The notes under the pieces are model-generated. The model ran no database searches, was not told the DNA's origin, and worked only from the letters and a program-made list of their open reading frames with translations. 64,000 nt of DNA, taken from contig NW_020170387.1 in the NCBI RefSeq assembly GCF_000524195.1, forward strand, positions 1,586,021-1,650,020. The letters run 5' to 3'. The DNA comes from Echinococcus granulosus (lineage: Eukaryota > Platyhelminthes > Cestoda > Cyclophyllidea > Taeniidae). Below, in pieces: positions 11,692 through 22,733 of this stretch (position 1 is its first letter; each line of letters opens with the position of its first letter). A program made the translations under genes and the position numbers.

Positions 11692-11812
11692 TCTGAGACC
11701 ACAAATTGCCATTCAAATCTGGTACGATTGTAGTTTGTCCGCCTTACGCGACAGGTTTGGAGCGGCCTCAAATCTTCAGAAGCTTCTCGTAAAACTCACT
11801 GTACGATAGTTG
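11692..11812 (-). repeat. Dispersed repeat R2, copy B (inverted)
   Basis: Reverse-complement match to 2387-2508 over about 115 bp. Because copy A is interrupted by a gap, the repeat may extend rightwards here into the relatively GC-rich, non-coding 11813-12540 stretch. Confidence 0.85.
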
Positions 11813-12982
11813 TGGAAGGCGCAGTGGCAGAACCAACTGACTAATCACCCTGAATTTGTTTGCACAATGTGATTCTGGTGATGGATGGATCACTTGAATG
11901 ATGGACTCATCAGACTTAGACAGACCCCCAGTCCTCTTAATGCTGAAAGATCGCGTGTCGCCGTTGGCATGCTGCTATGAGATGGTGTCGAGAACAACCT
12001 TCAGTTCTGTTTGATGTGAATGGTAAAATAACCTCTTTACACCTACATCGCCTTGGAGAGGAAGGTCGTGGCGGGTGAGCAAATTTGTTTTATGCGCCAA
12101 GCATCAACAAATGACAGCGAGCCTGAATAGGCGGCTGGTTTGTCCTTCACTTGCCTCACACACCAAATGACAACGCATCGTCTTTAGATTACTTGCTGGC
12201 TGACGTCACGAGAAATGGCTATCGCAGTTTATTACGAAGTCTGCTAAGCCAACGAAGGATCATGTCACTGATTGTGCCCGAGCGATCCATCCATTGCCCA
12301 CTTCTAATTTTGAAGGCACGCACCCTCTGACCTCGGAAGATTGCGGTTGTAGTGGTCATTACCTTTCCTTGGCTTTGCAAAATCACAAGTGAAATAGGGC
12401 AGAGTGAAAGGAAATGGAAGTGAGGCAGAAACGGGGGTGACTAAACGTTCCATAAGCGTGGTTCACGGGCGTGTCTTGTTGGGGGTGGATGACGAATTGT
12501 AACGGTGGTGGCTTTGGTAAATATGTCGGCAAGCCTTCTAAAGTTACTCAATTTTCTTCAAACTTCGCTAGTTTTCATAAAGAGGCATGCAGTTTTAGGC
12601 AGAATTTGAGACACAAATAATAGCTTAAATGATTTGTTGTGAAGGAAACTTTGATATGCTTCTTCGACTTTACCATTAATTTGAACGCCTATTCAGTTTT
12701 CATGACGCATTACAATTCCTTCCTTCACTTTAGTTTACTATACATTCTTGACAGCTTTCCTCCAGGCTGGTGTTATGCTCTTCGAAACACTACCAGCAAC
12801 AGTTTAAGTTTGCATAATAATTTCAGTTTGTAATCGCTTTAATACCCCCAGGTCTCTAAAAATGAGACATTTATCCGTTTCAGATTCTAATTAAATGAAC
12901 GACAAACTTAGTCAATGAAAACAACTAATATATTAGAGAAATAGACATTCACATTATAAATCCCCGTGCCTCAGTAAACCCT
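11813..12982. other. Repeat-like and intergenic sequence downstream of POLA2
   Basis: From 11813 to about 12540 the sequence is less AT-rich, non-coding in all frames, and may be the body of the R2 element. 12541-12982 is AT-rich and is the downstream flank of POLA2 (minus strand); an ATTAAA-like hexamer occurs on the minus strand near 12837. Confidence 0.4.
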
Positions 12983-15900
12983 CTAGAGCTGTAGCACCTC
13001 GCCCTGTATGACGACTTTGCCGTAGACCAGTTTCTCAGCCGATTGGTCCGTATCGCAAACTTGGGGTCTGGTGAAGAACAGTCGCGCGTAGCTACCACCA
13101 CTGGCACTGGTCGGGCGCGCAGTCAGTCCGGGATTGACGCAAACCACACCCTCCACATTCTACGAGCAAAATAAAGTACAGCGGGAGTGCATGAGACTGT
13201 AACATGACTTAATTCATCAAATCGACCTGGTGAAGTGAGTAAATTAAATTACCTTAAACTTTTAAATCGTCAAGAGCACTCAAATGCAGAGAAAAGCAGG
13301 TGCTAAAGCACAGATGATGGGGAAAATTAAGTGGAAGATACAAGCTGGACCCAACTTCTTAAGAGGTGTTACCTTGATGAAGGTTCTAAGTCTAGAGGGC
13401 AGTATGACGCAGTGGGGAGAATGATCCGGGGGTAGTCGGGCGTGCTCCCACCAGAGGGGATAGTCAAGAGGCAGATCCTCAGAGGCGGGGTGAACGGGGT
13501 AGTACGTACCTGACGCCAAAATGTGCCGGCAAAGGCGAGCCAATCGATCACCTGTACAGCTGAAACGCAGCAGTCGAGAGCAGAATAAATAACCTGCTCA
13601 GGATACATGGAAAAACAAAAGCGACTGCAGCGCTTGCTCACATTCACACATGTTAGGTGTCTGCATACTGACAAGTAAGTATCAACACTAACTTGGCACT
13701 TATTTCCACTGAGCTCATCTGGAAGAGTACGTCAGGTGAAGACAATCCCAAGCAATAGGGCCCGATTTTGATAGTGCTGGGATCCCACACAAAGGTGACG
13801 TTTTCATACCAGGAAGCCTTAATAACAAATGAGGAAAGATGATAAATTAAAGACGAGGAACTGGGGCCTCGAGTCATTCCCGATGCATGAAATCAGAATT
13901 CCGGCTACACAAACGCGCATATTTCATAATGCCATTGAATTAGTGACTTTTTGAGGGGCATTACAAAGGTTGATGCATAGCGCTAAATAGACATGCAAAT
14001 AACATTAACAGCTAAAATTAGTATCCTTAAGTACATAGGCTTGTTGGCATTTAGTAGACCAGACTCGAACCGTAGCCGCAAGTGCAGCAGCAATTAGGAA
14101 TATTTTCCCGATTTCTAGCTAAATGTCATAAATCATGAGGTTATTGACATATGGTAGAAGATGTGGTACCTTAGATGGTGATCAGTGCAGCGCGAAAATA
14201 GGTTCCAGTGATCACCGCGACCGGAATTTAGTGCTTCCACCAGCAAAAATTAACACAAAAAGAAAAAAAATCATGCGAAGATTCCCCTTACCACTTCTGG
14301 ATTCTTATAAGCCCAGGGCGGTTTAGCAGAATCAAAGGGAGGCGGAGTGGGGTAAACGGGACTCCCACAGACCTCGCGCCACGAGGACACTACGACAACT
14401 TTAATTTTCAGCAGAAAGCACCATTCAGCCACCGTATTGAGGCGGGCCTGGTAGAGTTCGTCAAAGGTTGAGTCGCAGTAGTCCTACTTGACAAAGGAGA
14501 TAAGTGAATCACAACATTGTTCCACTGATTAAAAAGCAGTAGAAACTGCAAACAAGCCTTTTACCCCAATGAGTGGATGAGAAGAATCAACGAATGGGCC
14601 AAGTAGGATGAGCACATGCGGTTGGTGCTCTTTAATGCTTTTCAGTAGAGCTAACAGGGGTGAAATATCATGAGAGGTGTTCGTGGTGAATGGACCACAG
14701 GCAACTGCAAGGTGGAGGCCTGGTTTGTGAAAAAGGTAAAGTATGATATCGATAAAACATTAGTTTGATAGATAGAATGGAACCTACCAGAGCACGTTTC
14801 ACCTTCAACGTCAAAAAGAGGAAGGATTTTCGGCTGAAACGAAGCAATTTCAGTAATGTGATAATGTGCTGATAATGCGAAAGTAAACAACATATAAAAA
14901 GCCTAAGCACAAAGGCGGTAAGTACAAATGAAACAAATACTTTACCTGATAAAATTCAAATGCAATGAGAGAGCGACCATTTACATTCGTAGCCCTAAAT
15001 ACGACAGGCTGGCCTATGTACAGTGAATACTCAAGGCTTGAGGCATTTGTGTTGACATCGAGCATGACTCGACCGAGATCCCCACCACCGGCTCTTCTTG
15101 TGCCGACGATACAGACACTCAGTGGGTCTAGTCGTTGATGTTGAACAACGTCTTTGACAGCTCCAGCTTCAGGGCGCGCGGCCACCCGGCCTGCTACCAG
15201 ACTGGGCGTTTGCAGCCTACTGTGGACCGGACGAAGCGCGGATATAGCGGGCTTTTTGACCTCGGAGTCCCTCTGTTTTAATGACGGGTCCAAGACACTG
15301 GAGAGACTGAAACGAGGCCTGTTTGACATGGTTGAATCAGTATTTTCAATCACAGATGGCGGAAGTGACTCCATGATTCGCCTAATCTGATCCCATGTCC
15401 AGGAATCCAAAATCTCAGCCTTTACCAGCGGTCGTTGGTGCATGTATCTCAAGCAGTTACTTTTCTGGATTGGGACGGATCGAATTTTCCAAGTGAAGGA
15501 ATGTGTTGGAAGAATCAGAGAGGGGCGAAATGCTGTCTGCCATTGAGATTGCTGATTCTCCATTTGAGTTGGAAAGGAACAAAGTATCTTACCCGATGAT
15601 TTGGTAACCCCTTCTATAAGGCGTTAAACAACTTCCTAGACCGAACCCATATATTTTTAGAAGGACTCACTAAAGCAACAAGCATGTCAAAAGATCAAAA
15701 GTGTTTCAAAATTAGCACTGCGAAACCACTCACGTAATGTAACTGAGCTTGTAGCATGGACATTTACAGAACGTGACACCGCGTTCGGCACAGATTTTCC
15801 AAGGTAAAAGCTCATAACATTTTCCTTTTCATCAAAATTTTGGGATGAGAGGCTTAAAATAAGGCTATGGATTTACATACATCTCTTTTCGCATTTCATC

Positions 15901-16261
15901 AGGAAGGACGTTTAAGGAACACAGGGATTTAGTTTCAGAGGAACGCGATGCTTTGGGCGCTATACTTAATAAAAGTTGCTAAAAGTTAGATAAAAAGAAT
16001 CAAACCTCCTTTTCAAATAGCAAAATGTCAGTTCGACATAGGGAATCGGATAAGCCTCGGTTATGACGAAAGGCAACGTATTTCTCAACGAGAGACGAGG
16101 GACTCAGACAGTATTTCGTAGACAGCCCAACAACTACGAAAAATATGCACCGAATTTAGGAGATTACACTCTCCAAGAAGATCGTCTTCGATTATTGATA
16201 TTCCAAATGCGCCTAAGTCATCTCTTATTCTGCCATGTAAAGAATAGCTCGACGCATCCAT
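12983..16261 (-). CDS. POLA2: DNA polymerase alpha subunit B
   Basis: Regulatory B subunit of the DNA polymerase alpha-primase complex, which lays down RNA-DNA primers in nuclear replication. Ten exons on the minus strand: 16261-16151, 15978-15881, 15852-15734, 15532-14946, 14833-14788, 14704-14565, 14483-14292, 13817-13693, 13559-13373 and 13159-12983. They are in phase and give 593 residues (human 598). The OB-fold region (about 230-315) contains EYSLYIGQPVVF and GRSLIAFEFYQ. The inactive phosphoesterase domain follows with VACGPFTT, VLILLGPFVDSSHPL, VVVVSSWREV, SPVYPTPPPF, LGLSSPDVLFQM, RLCRHILASGTYYPVHP and ILPSRLRTFIK, then GVVCVNPGLT. The N-terminus (DDLGAFGISI) fits the family weakly. 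Exons 1-4 junctions are less certain than the rest; intron 2 would be only 28 nt. ATG follows directly after an AG. Confidence 0.95.
15853..15880 (-). other. 28-nt intron in POLA2
   Basis: Donor GAGAT|GTATGT and acceptor TTATTTTAAG|C. Reading through gives a stop within seven codons, and splicing keeps the phase (AT + C) and links two low-complexity N-terminal segments. It is among the shortest intron calls in the window. Confidence 0.6.
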
Positions 16262-17530
16262 CTCAGAAACAAAGCCGGCAGGCCACCAACTTGACCTCAA
16301 GGCCACGATCAAAGCCCAAATATCGAAACCGCTGCGACTTAACAAAAGCGATTCGACAAAACAAGTTTTGGCTCTCAAAATATATTTTTATAAATAAGCC
16401 GTCCTAGTTTAACAAGTGAGCACTGCTAGTAGTTGCAGTGTGATCACTGTTTCCGCGACATCAAAGTGCTTTATTTTAGGGCAAAAGCAACTTTTAGTTG
16501 ATATCTATGTACTGCGTGTGTCTTAGCTCAACATTGGGTTTAGATAATCCAATTTTATGCATTGTTAGTTTAAATTGGCTGTTTGTTCTTTTTTGTTTAA
16601 ATTGTTCTCCGTCCCGATTAAATCTTCGGTGCATCGTGCAGCTCGTGAACCGGCGTGCGGTCAGTCCGTACTGGTGTTGACGTTTTAATTATGGTCGAGT
16701 GGCTGTAATCGAAAATTAGTCACGCTATACTGCTTCTGGGCTAATGTCTGATAGAAGCTGGATTAAGCATACTTGGAATGTCCGGTATATGCCAACTGTT
16801 TTTCCTCGAAAGTTGCCATGGGGCAATTTCAATTTGCATTATTTTGGCAATCTTGACTGCTCATCACTTTTGTCTATTTATACGCTCATTTAGGTGAAGT
16901 GTAGAGAAGTCTGCGACATGTATTGATGTATCTGCATTGGGTAATGTGGAGGTCTTCAGTATCTGTGTGAAAAAACTGACTGCCTCTTCACGTCCAATTG
17001 TACTTTTGTAGATGGATGGGGTTGAACTCTAAGGCGATTTGATCATTTAGAATAAGCAACCATGAGCGGGTGTTTGCACATGGTGGTGAATCTCCCGTAT
17101 CCGGCGTGGAGATTTTCTGTTCTTGTGCGAAATGTACTCTGCTTCAGCTATTCACACCTGGCCATATCTCTGTAGGTGGACAGGGTTGGACGCTGAGGAC
17201 ATTTTCTGCTTACCTTTTAGAAGTTTTACCTTCTCCCTTTCATTGCCCAACATGAAAGGTGCAGAGGTGTCACAATTTTTTTTGCGGTAATGGTATAAAC
17301 TAAGGATGCATCAACTTAGGACTGTATCACCTTTCACTTGTATTCTATGAAGAATGATGCGTTTTTTTTACGCAGATGTTGTAGAAAAAAAATGCCTACC
17401 CAATACTTCTACTATCTGAGAATTCATTCGAAATTTCACATAAAATAGCTTATTGCGAGTTTTTTTGGATTCGGAATGAATGGTCTGAATGGAGATCATT
17501 TATCCTATTACTTATTATCTTTTCAGAGTA
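16262..17530. promoter_or_regulatory. Divergent intergenic region POLA2 / RRM gene
   Basis: 1.27 kb between two start codons facing away from each other, so promoters of both genes probably lie here. A polypyrimidine tract with TTTTCAG ends at 17526, four nt before the plus-strand ATG, so the RRM mRNA leader is either trans-spliced or has an upstream 5'UTR exon in this region. No TATA box or other element can be chosen with confidence. Confidence 0.45.
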
Positions 17531-20500
17531 ATGAGCAAGAAGTCAAGAAAGTTGAAGAAGGCTGCCGCTGCAGCTGCTGGTCGAAAATCAGTCCTAGGTT
17601 TGAAGAAGACGGAGGGCAAGGTCAAGAAAGAGGCTCTCATAAAAGCCATTTCCGAAAAGTCCGTTTCTCTGACCGCTCCGCCAGTTACCATCACCTCCAA
17701 AAAGAAGAAGAAGAAGCGTCACGGTAAGAAGGCCGCGAATGTACATTCCGGTATAAAGCTGGAAAATGTTGCTCCAGCGGGACCAGTGAGCCAGAATAGG
17801 GAGCAGCGGCAGGGAGAGAATGTTCCTGTGGTTGATGAAACTGGGAAGGGGAAGAAAAAGAGGAAACGTAACAAAAAAAAGAGAATTTCTTCGGAAGCAT
17901 CTTCTATTGAGCAGAAACCCAAGGTGTCACTTACTGTGAGCGCGAATCCAAGTGACCCGGCCAAAGGTAATATTGTGGTGGCTATAATTTTTCGGAACTT
18001 GGAATGCTAGTATTCAGTAACTTGTATGTGGGAGTCACGCAGTTATCATTTTTTCATTCCAGAGAGTGGAAAGAGCCGAAAGCGTCGCAACCGTAAGCGA
18101 AAGGCAGCGCAAGAAGTAGCGGGGATATCAAAGCCTTTAGTGGAGTCCGTGAACCCTTCAAAAAAGGTCAGAATGGAGGAGGCCGAAGGAGAGGCCTTAA
18201 GCAGTAGTGAACCGGAGCTAATCCACGCGGATTGGGGGTTGGGTGATGACTCTGGTAGGGAGGAAGGTTCCAAGGCTGAGGATGACAGCGAAGCTGACCT
18301 GGATGCCTCCGAAGAGGATATCGATGAGACGCCCCATTCGGAAGAGAGTGCCGACGACAGTGATGCTGATGTGGAAATCAATGACACTGGAGCGATAAAT
18401 AAGGATGGCTGCGAAGGTTCGCTTCTGTCGGAAAAAGGGACCTAATGTATAAGTATTGCGCTAGAAAACAAATTGTGGCCGCATTTAAAATTGGAAGTTA
18501 TCCAGTTTGTGGCAAGACCGGTTTATCAAATTTAATTTAAAGGTGGCAATTGTTCTGTATTAAAATGTATTAAAGCTGACATTGTGTATTCCTGTAATCT
18601 TGAGATGGTTTTTGTAGGAGGATGGGAAAGTGTTTTAGCCTTTTCGGGGGAAATTATCTCAAAAAGTTTAATTTATTGTAGAATCGAAACCAGGAAATGC
18701 TGCCAAAAAACCCAACCTAGAAACCAAGAAATTGAGCAAGGTAGGTCTGTGTATGAACTGTTGGGTTACCGTGTAGTTGGGAAATGAAATGGCCTACGAT
18801 ATTGCTAGGATTTTACTAGAGTTCCATGAAAAGTTCATGGTTTTTCCTTGTTCTACAGACGTATTTTGCCTCTGTTCCCATTACTAGGATAGGCCTGAAG
18901 GGAACAAACGGGATGATAAAACTCTGAGTTGTCGGGCGAAAACCAAAAAGTTCTCCCTTTTGGACAAAACCGCCATTCTGAAAGAGATGCGAGAGCGCGT
19001 CGGTGAGTTAGATTGCTCGAGGCATTCATTTTGGATGATCTGTGTGGATCTTTTGGAGCATTGTGTAGACGAGTTGCATCTTCACTACCTTAAGATTTAG
19101 CTATGACCATTTTAGGCAGACCCGTATTGAAAAGTAACATCAAATTGCTTCACCCATGTTGTAAGTTTGGACGTTTCGACGCTTATTGGATTTGGTTGCC
19201 TTTTAGCCGAATTCGATTCTCGTTGTTTATACGTTGCGCCCATCCCAGGTGACTGCACTTTCGATATGTTGAAGAAGTTCATTCCCAAGATGAAAAGCTG
19301 CCGATTTTTCACAAGGCCTAAGTCGAACAAGTTGCGCACGTATGTATTTTCACCGTGAATTAATTCTCATGCTACTTTTCTTTATGCTTACCGCTAAAGT
19401 CTTAGTCTAAACATTTGAATGCAGCATTTGTGTAGGCTCCTACGCTTTTGCATTATATTCAGTTTTGATACATTTGTTGCATCTCATTATTAGCGATCGA
19501 TTATGAAGCTGTTTATCAACGTGTATCATTTTTTCTTACATTACGGACTGAAGAGGGCTCATTTGCTGCCGTTGCCGGTTGGAATTTGCGTCCTTCTAAC
19601 CATAATTTATTTTTACTGTAGTTTTGTTTTTGTGGAATTTGCGGACGCGGAAATAGCAGGAAAGGAGAAGTTGTCCATCTCAGGTCGTCTATTTGCAGGC
19701 CAGTCGATGCGAGCAGAGATCCGATCTAGTCAGCAGCACGGCGACAACAGAGTTGCCGATGGAGTCTACAGTTCGGAGAATATTGATTTTTCGCGTATTC
19801 TGGTCACCGGCCTAGCACCTGGAGTGAACCAGACCGACCTTAAAAGGATCTTTCCCACCGCCGAAAATATCCGACTGCCAATGTCTCAACACAATTTCAA
19901 TTACGGGTATGCACACTCCTCGAATCTGAATCCCCCCTTTACTGCCCCACAGCGTTGTCTTGGAATTTAATTAATTATGATTTTGCTAATCGCATTGCTT
20001 TGGGGAACTTTAGCTATGCGATTCTCAGCTACGTTTCGGATGCAGTTGCTCTCGATGCCTTCTCTCAATGTCACAGACTCCTTCTGAAAGGTCATCCCAT
20101 CTCTGTGAACTTTGCCTTTAAACCATCTGAAAAAAAGCAGCCTGCCAGTGCTGACACTGCCTCCTCATCTAAGTCCAGCGTGCTTATTCGGCCACAGAAG
20201 GAGACCCAACTTGCTCAGCGTGTGGGAAAAGTGGTAATTCAACCATTGGTAAATGCAAAGGATGAAGAGGGAGATAATGGATTGGCAGAAGGCTCCAAGA
20301 AAAGCGATTCGCTGAAACCGACAAGGATCCAGCGACGGGACGCGCAGAAGTCGGGTAGTAAAGCGAGAATGAGCAAAGATAAAGGTACTAAAGGGGAATT
20401 GACTGTCGAAGAAGCTAAAGGGGATGATGTTGCTAGGACTGCATCGGCCTCTCTTCTTTCTGACATGATTAAACAGGCTAAAGGAAAGATAAAGGCTGAA

Positions 20501-21448
20501 GAAGCGATTGAGGTGCAGTCGGATGAGGATGGCGAAGAGCCTGATGACGATAAGGATGTTGAAGTGGAAGGTTGGCTACTTTAGTCACAACATATTGACT
20601 TGAATGAGGCAGCGTCGTTTAGAACAAAACATCTTAAAATGTAGTCTATTTTAATTGAAAAATAGGGTAATAGGTATGCTTATATTTATTGATGCGACTT
20701 AAAATAGTTTGGTGGGTACTCTGAGATTTTTTTTCAATTAAAGATATTTCTGAAGAAGGCGGTGATGATGGAAACGATGAGGACGATGACACAGATGAAG
20801 GAGAATCTGATGGGGAAGGTGAGTAGACGTTGTGATAGCACTCCTTAGATTTGGAAACTAAGCTAGCAGTCCTAAAATGTGATTGAATATCTACTGCTGG
20901 TAGCATGTTACTTCAAAGCATATTTAAGGACAAGAAATTGTGGTGCAGAAAATGGCACCTTGCACACCACCGCTTTATTTTACAAAACGTTAAGGTCATG
21001 TCGATTACCATCATCCGGTGTCTTCTAGTTTTTTGATAACACCTTCTTATGCTCTCCAATTCCTATGTTCACCCAAGACAAAATTGAAGAGGTAGCGAGT
21101 AGTGTTTCTGCCTCGGCATCGGACGATGATAACGAGGTAGAAGAGGTGGACGTTCTGGCGGGGGATGACTCGGAGGGCGAGACAATCGATGCCTCACTGA
21201 CAGAGGTGCTCAAGGCTCGCAGAGCTTGTGCAAAGGCACTCAAATCACCGGGTGCCAAGCGCAACTGGAAGGTTTCCGTGGGCGAAAAACGAACTAGCAC
21301 TATGCCTAAAATGGTGAATAACTTTTTTATCCTTTGCTTAATAGTACCAGAGGCCTTAAATTTGTATAGTACCTTCCATGGCGCATCGCAAAATGCAAGT
21401 GATGATGATGAATCTTGTGGCATGTACTTTATCCGCCAGGATGGCTGA
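17531..21448 (+). CDS. Nucleolin-like protein with two RRM domains
   Basis: Probably a nucleolar RNA-binding protein acting in ribosome biogenesis. Ten exons: 17531-17966, 18063-18416, 18682-18740, 18888-19002, 19116-19160, 19207-19339, 19622-19906, 20014-20570, 20744-20818 and 21078-21448; in phase, about 809 residues. The N-terminus is Lys-rich with several basic blocks (KKKKKKRHGKK, KKKRKRNKKKR), then an acidic Ser/Asp/Glu tract (residues 200-260). RRM1 (about 340-415) has RNP2 CLYVAP and RNP1-like TFVFVEFAD; RRM2 (about 437-510) has RNP2 ILVTGL and RNP1-like NYGYAILSY. A second acidic stretch (EEPDDDKDVEVE to GNDEDDDTDEGE) and ARRACAKALKS follow. The layout resembles nucleolin or RBM34-type proteins, without a GAR tail. 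The last 45 codons (after MPKM) are hydrophobic and may be intron. A POLII poly(A) signal candidate is at 21935. Confidence 0.85.
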
Positions 21449-21934
21449 TAATTGATGCGAAATCTGGTCCCCGTGTCCCAGTACCCAAGTTGCAAAAAGC
21501 TATTAACGTGACTAAATCCGTTATCATTTAGTGTGCTATATCAATCCCTCATAGAATGCATAGCCTCGGTTCCAGAGAGCCTTGATGCCTACATAGCAAA
21601 AGAAACAACGAACTTCCCCATAAGAACGGCGGACAATAATATTTGTGGCTCTTTTGATCAATGCATGAGAGCGCAATACCACATCGAGATGACAAGTTTG
21701 TCAGCACTTAAGCAGATATCACCCTCGTCTTAGAAAAACACCTGAGTTGCGCCCATCTACACATCTCACGCTAAGAGAACGCAACTCCATGTCACAAACC
21801 GTTACTTTGCGTTGAGAGGTTCTCGTTTCTAGTCTTCTGATGCACCACTTCGGTTTCATTTCAGCTACCGGTTCCCAAAAAACTCCGAAAGTGAACTCGC
21901 CTCTTTGAATTTGTAAATACCCAAACCTCTTATT

Positions 21935-21940
21935 AATAAA
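21935..21940 (+). terminator. Candidate poly(A) signal for the RRM gene
   Basis: AATAAA about 490 nt after the stop. The distance is long, so another unseen site may be used. Confidence 0.35.
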
Positions 21941-22579
21941 GATATTCATTGGGATCCTGAGTTAGTTAGTGTCGGGCAAAGGTGAATGGGAGGATATGGG
22001 CGATAACCGGCAGCATACAAGTAGTTACTCCAACCGCAGCTCATTCTTGCTGGGTTGCAGTATTTTTAACTCATTGCGTAAGGACAATCCCACAGTCGAA
22101 TGAGCAATATACTGCGCATTCGTCCACGTTGACCCTACAAGCCCCAAAAGTGCACTCCCACCGTGACTGAAAGGCTACGGCTATGGCTTGTTAGCCCACC
22201 CCCACGCTAAAAACTGACCACTTTTCTGATTTGACGCCTTATTGCGATCTCAGGGCCATCCAGTTAGCACGGCGAACCGATAGAGTGGCTGTCTTGTGAC
22301 TGCCGATTTCCACAAGATGTCGAAAGTGGACACCGGAAACATTTCATAAAACGACCACCATTGGAGTGCCGCTACAGCTGAAAGCAACAGATGCAAATTT
22401 CATGGAACAGATCACATCGCTGATTCCACAATGAATAAAAGGATATGATCCGCGTCAGCATGACGGAAGTAGATTTCCTGCTGTGGCATACCCTAACCAC
22501 AGACGCCTCATATAGTTTAAACGATTTCAAATAATCGAGACCCGGTCAGTTTTTTGAGAGAGCAGCAAATTGTCTTTAA

Positions 22580-22585
22580 TTTATT
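22580..22585 (-). terminator. Candidate poly(A) signal for the CEP192-like gene
   Basis: Minus-strand AATAAA about 150 nt downstream of the TAA at 22734. Confidence 0.45.
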
Positions 22586-22733
22586 TTGTCAAATGAACTC
22601 AAGGTCAAAGTGATCTGGAAGTGTACAAAGGAGCGACCTAGTATATAGGGCAGAAGCACGAGCCACGATGTATATCTTACACTTTTACTGAAATATCACA
22701 ATAAGTACATCAAAACCAGGCTTGCTATATAAT

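Larger units (their letters stand above)
21449..22733. other. Convergent 3' region between RRM and CEP192-like genes
   Basis: Holds the 3' flanks of both genes. An AATAAA at 21935-21940 suits the plus-strand gene and a minus-strand AATAAA at 22580-22585 suits the CEP192-like gene, about 150 nt after its stop. No other exon is supported. Confidence 0.55.

Noticed and set aside
14030..14110. Minus-strand GGTTCGAGTC resembling a tRNA T-loop
   Set aside because: The bases on either side do not form a T stem and no acceptor stem is present; it lies in a POLA2 intron.
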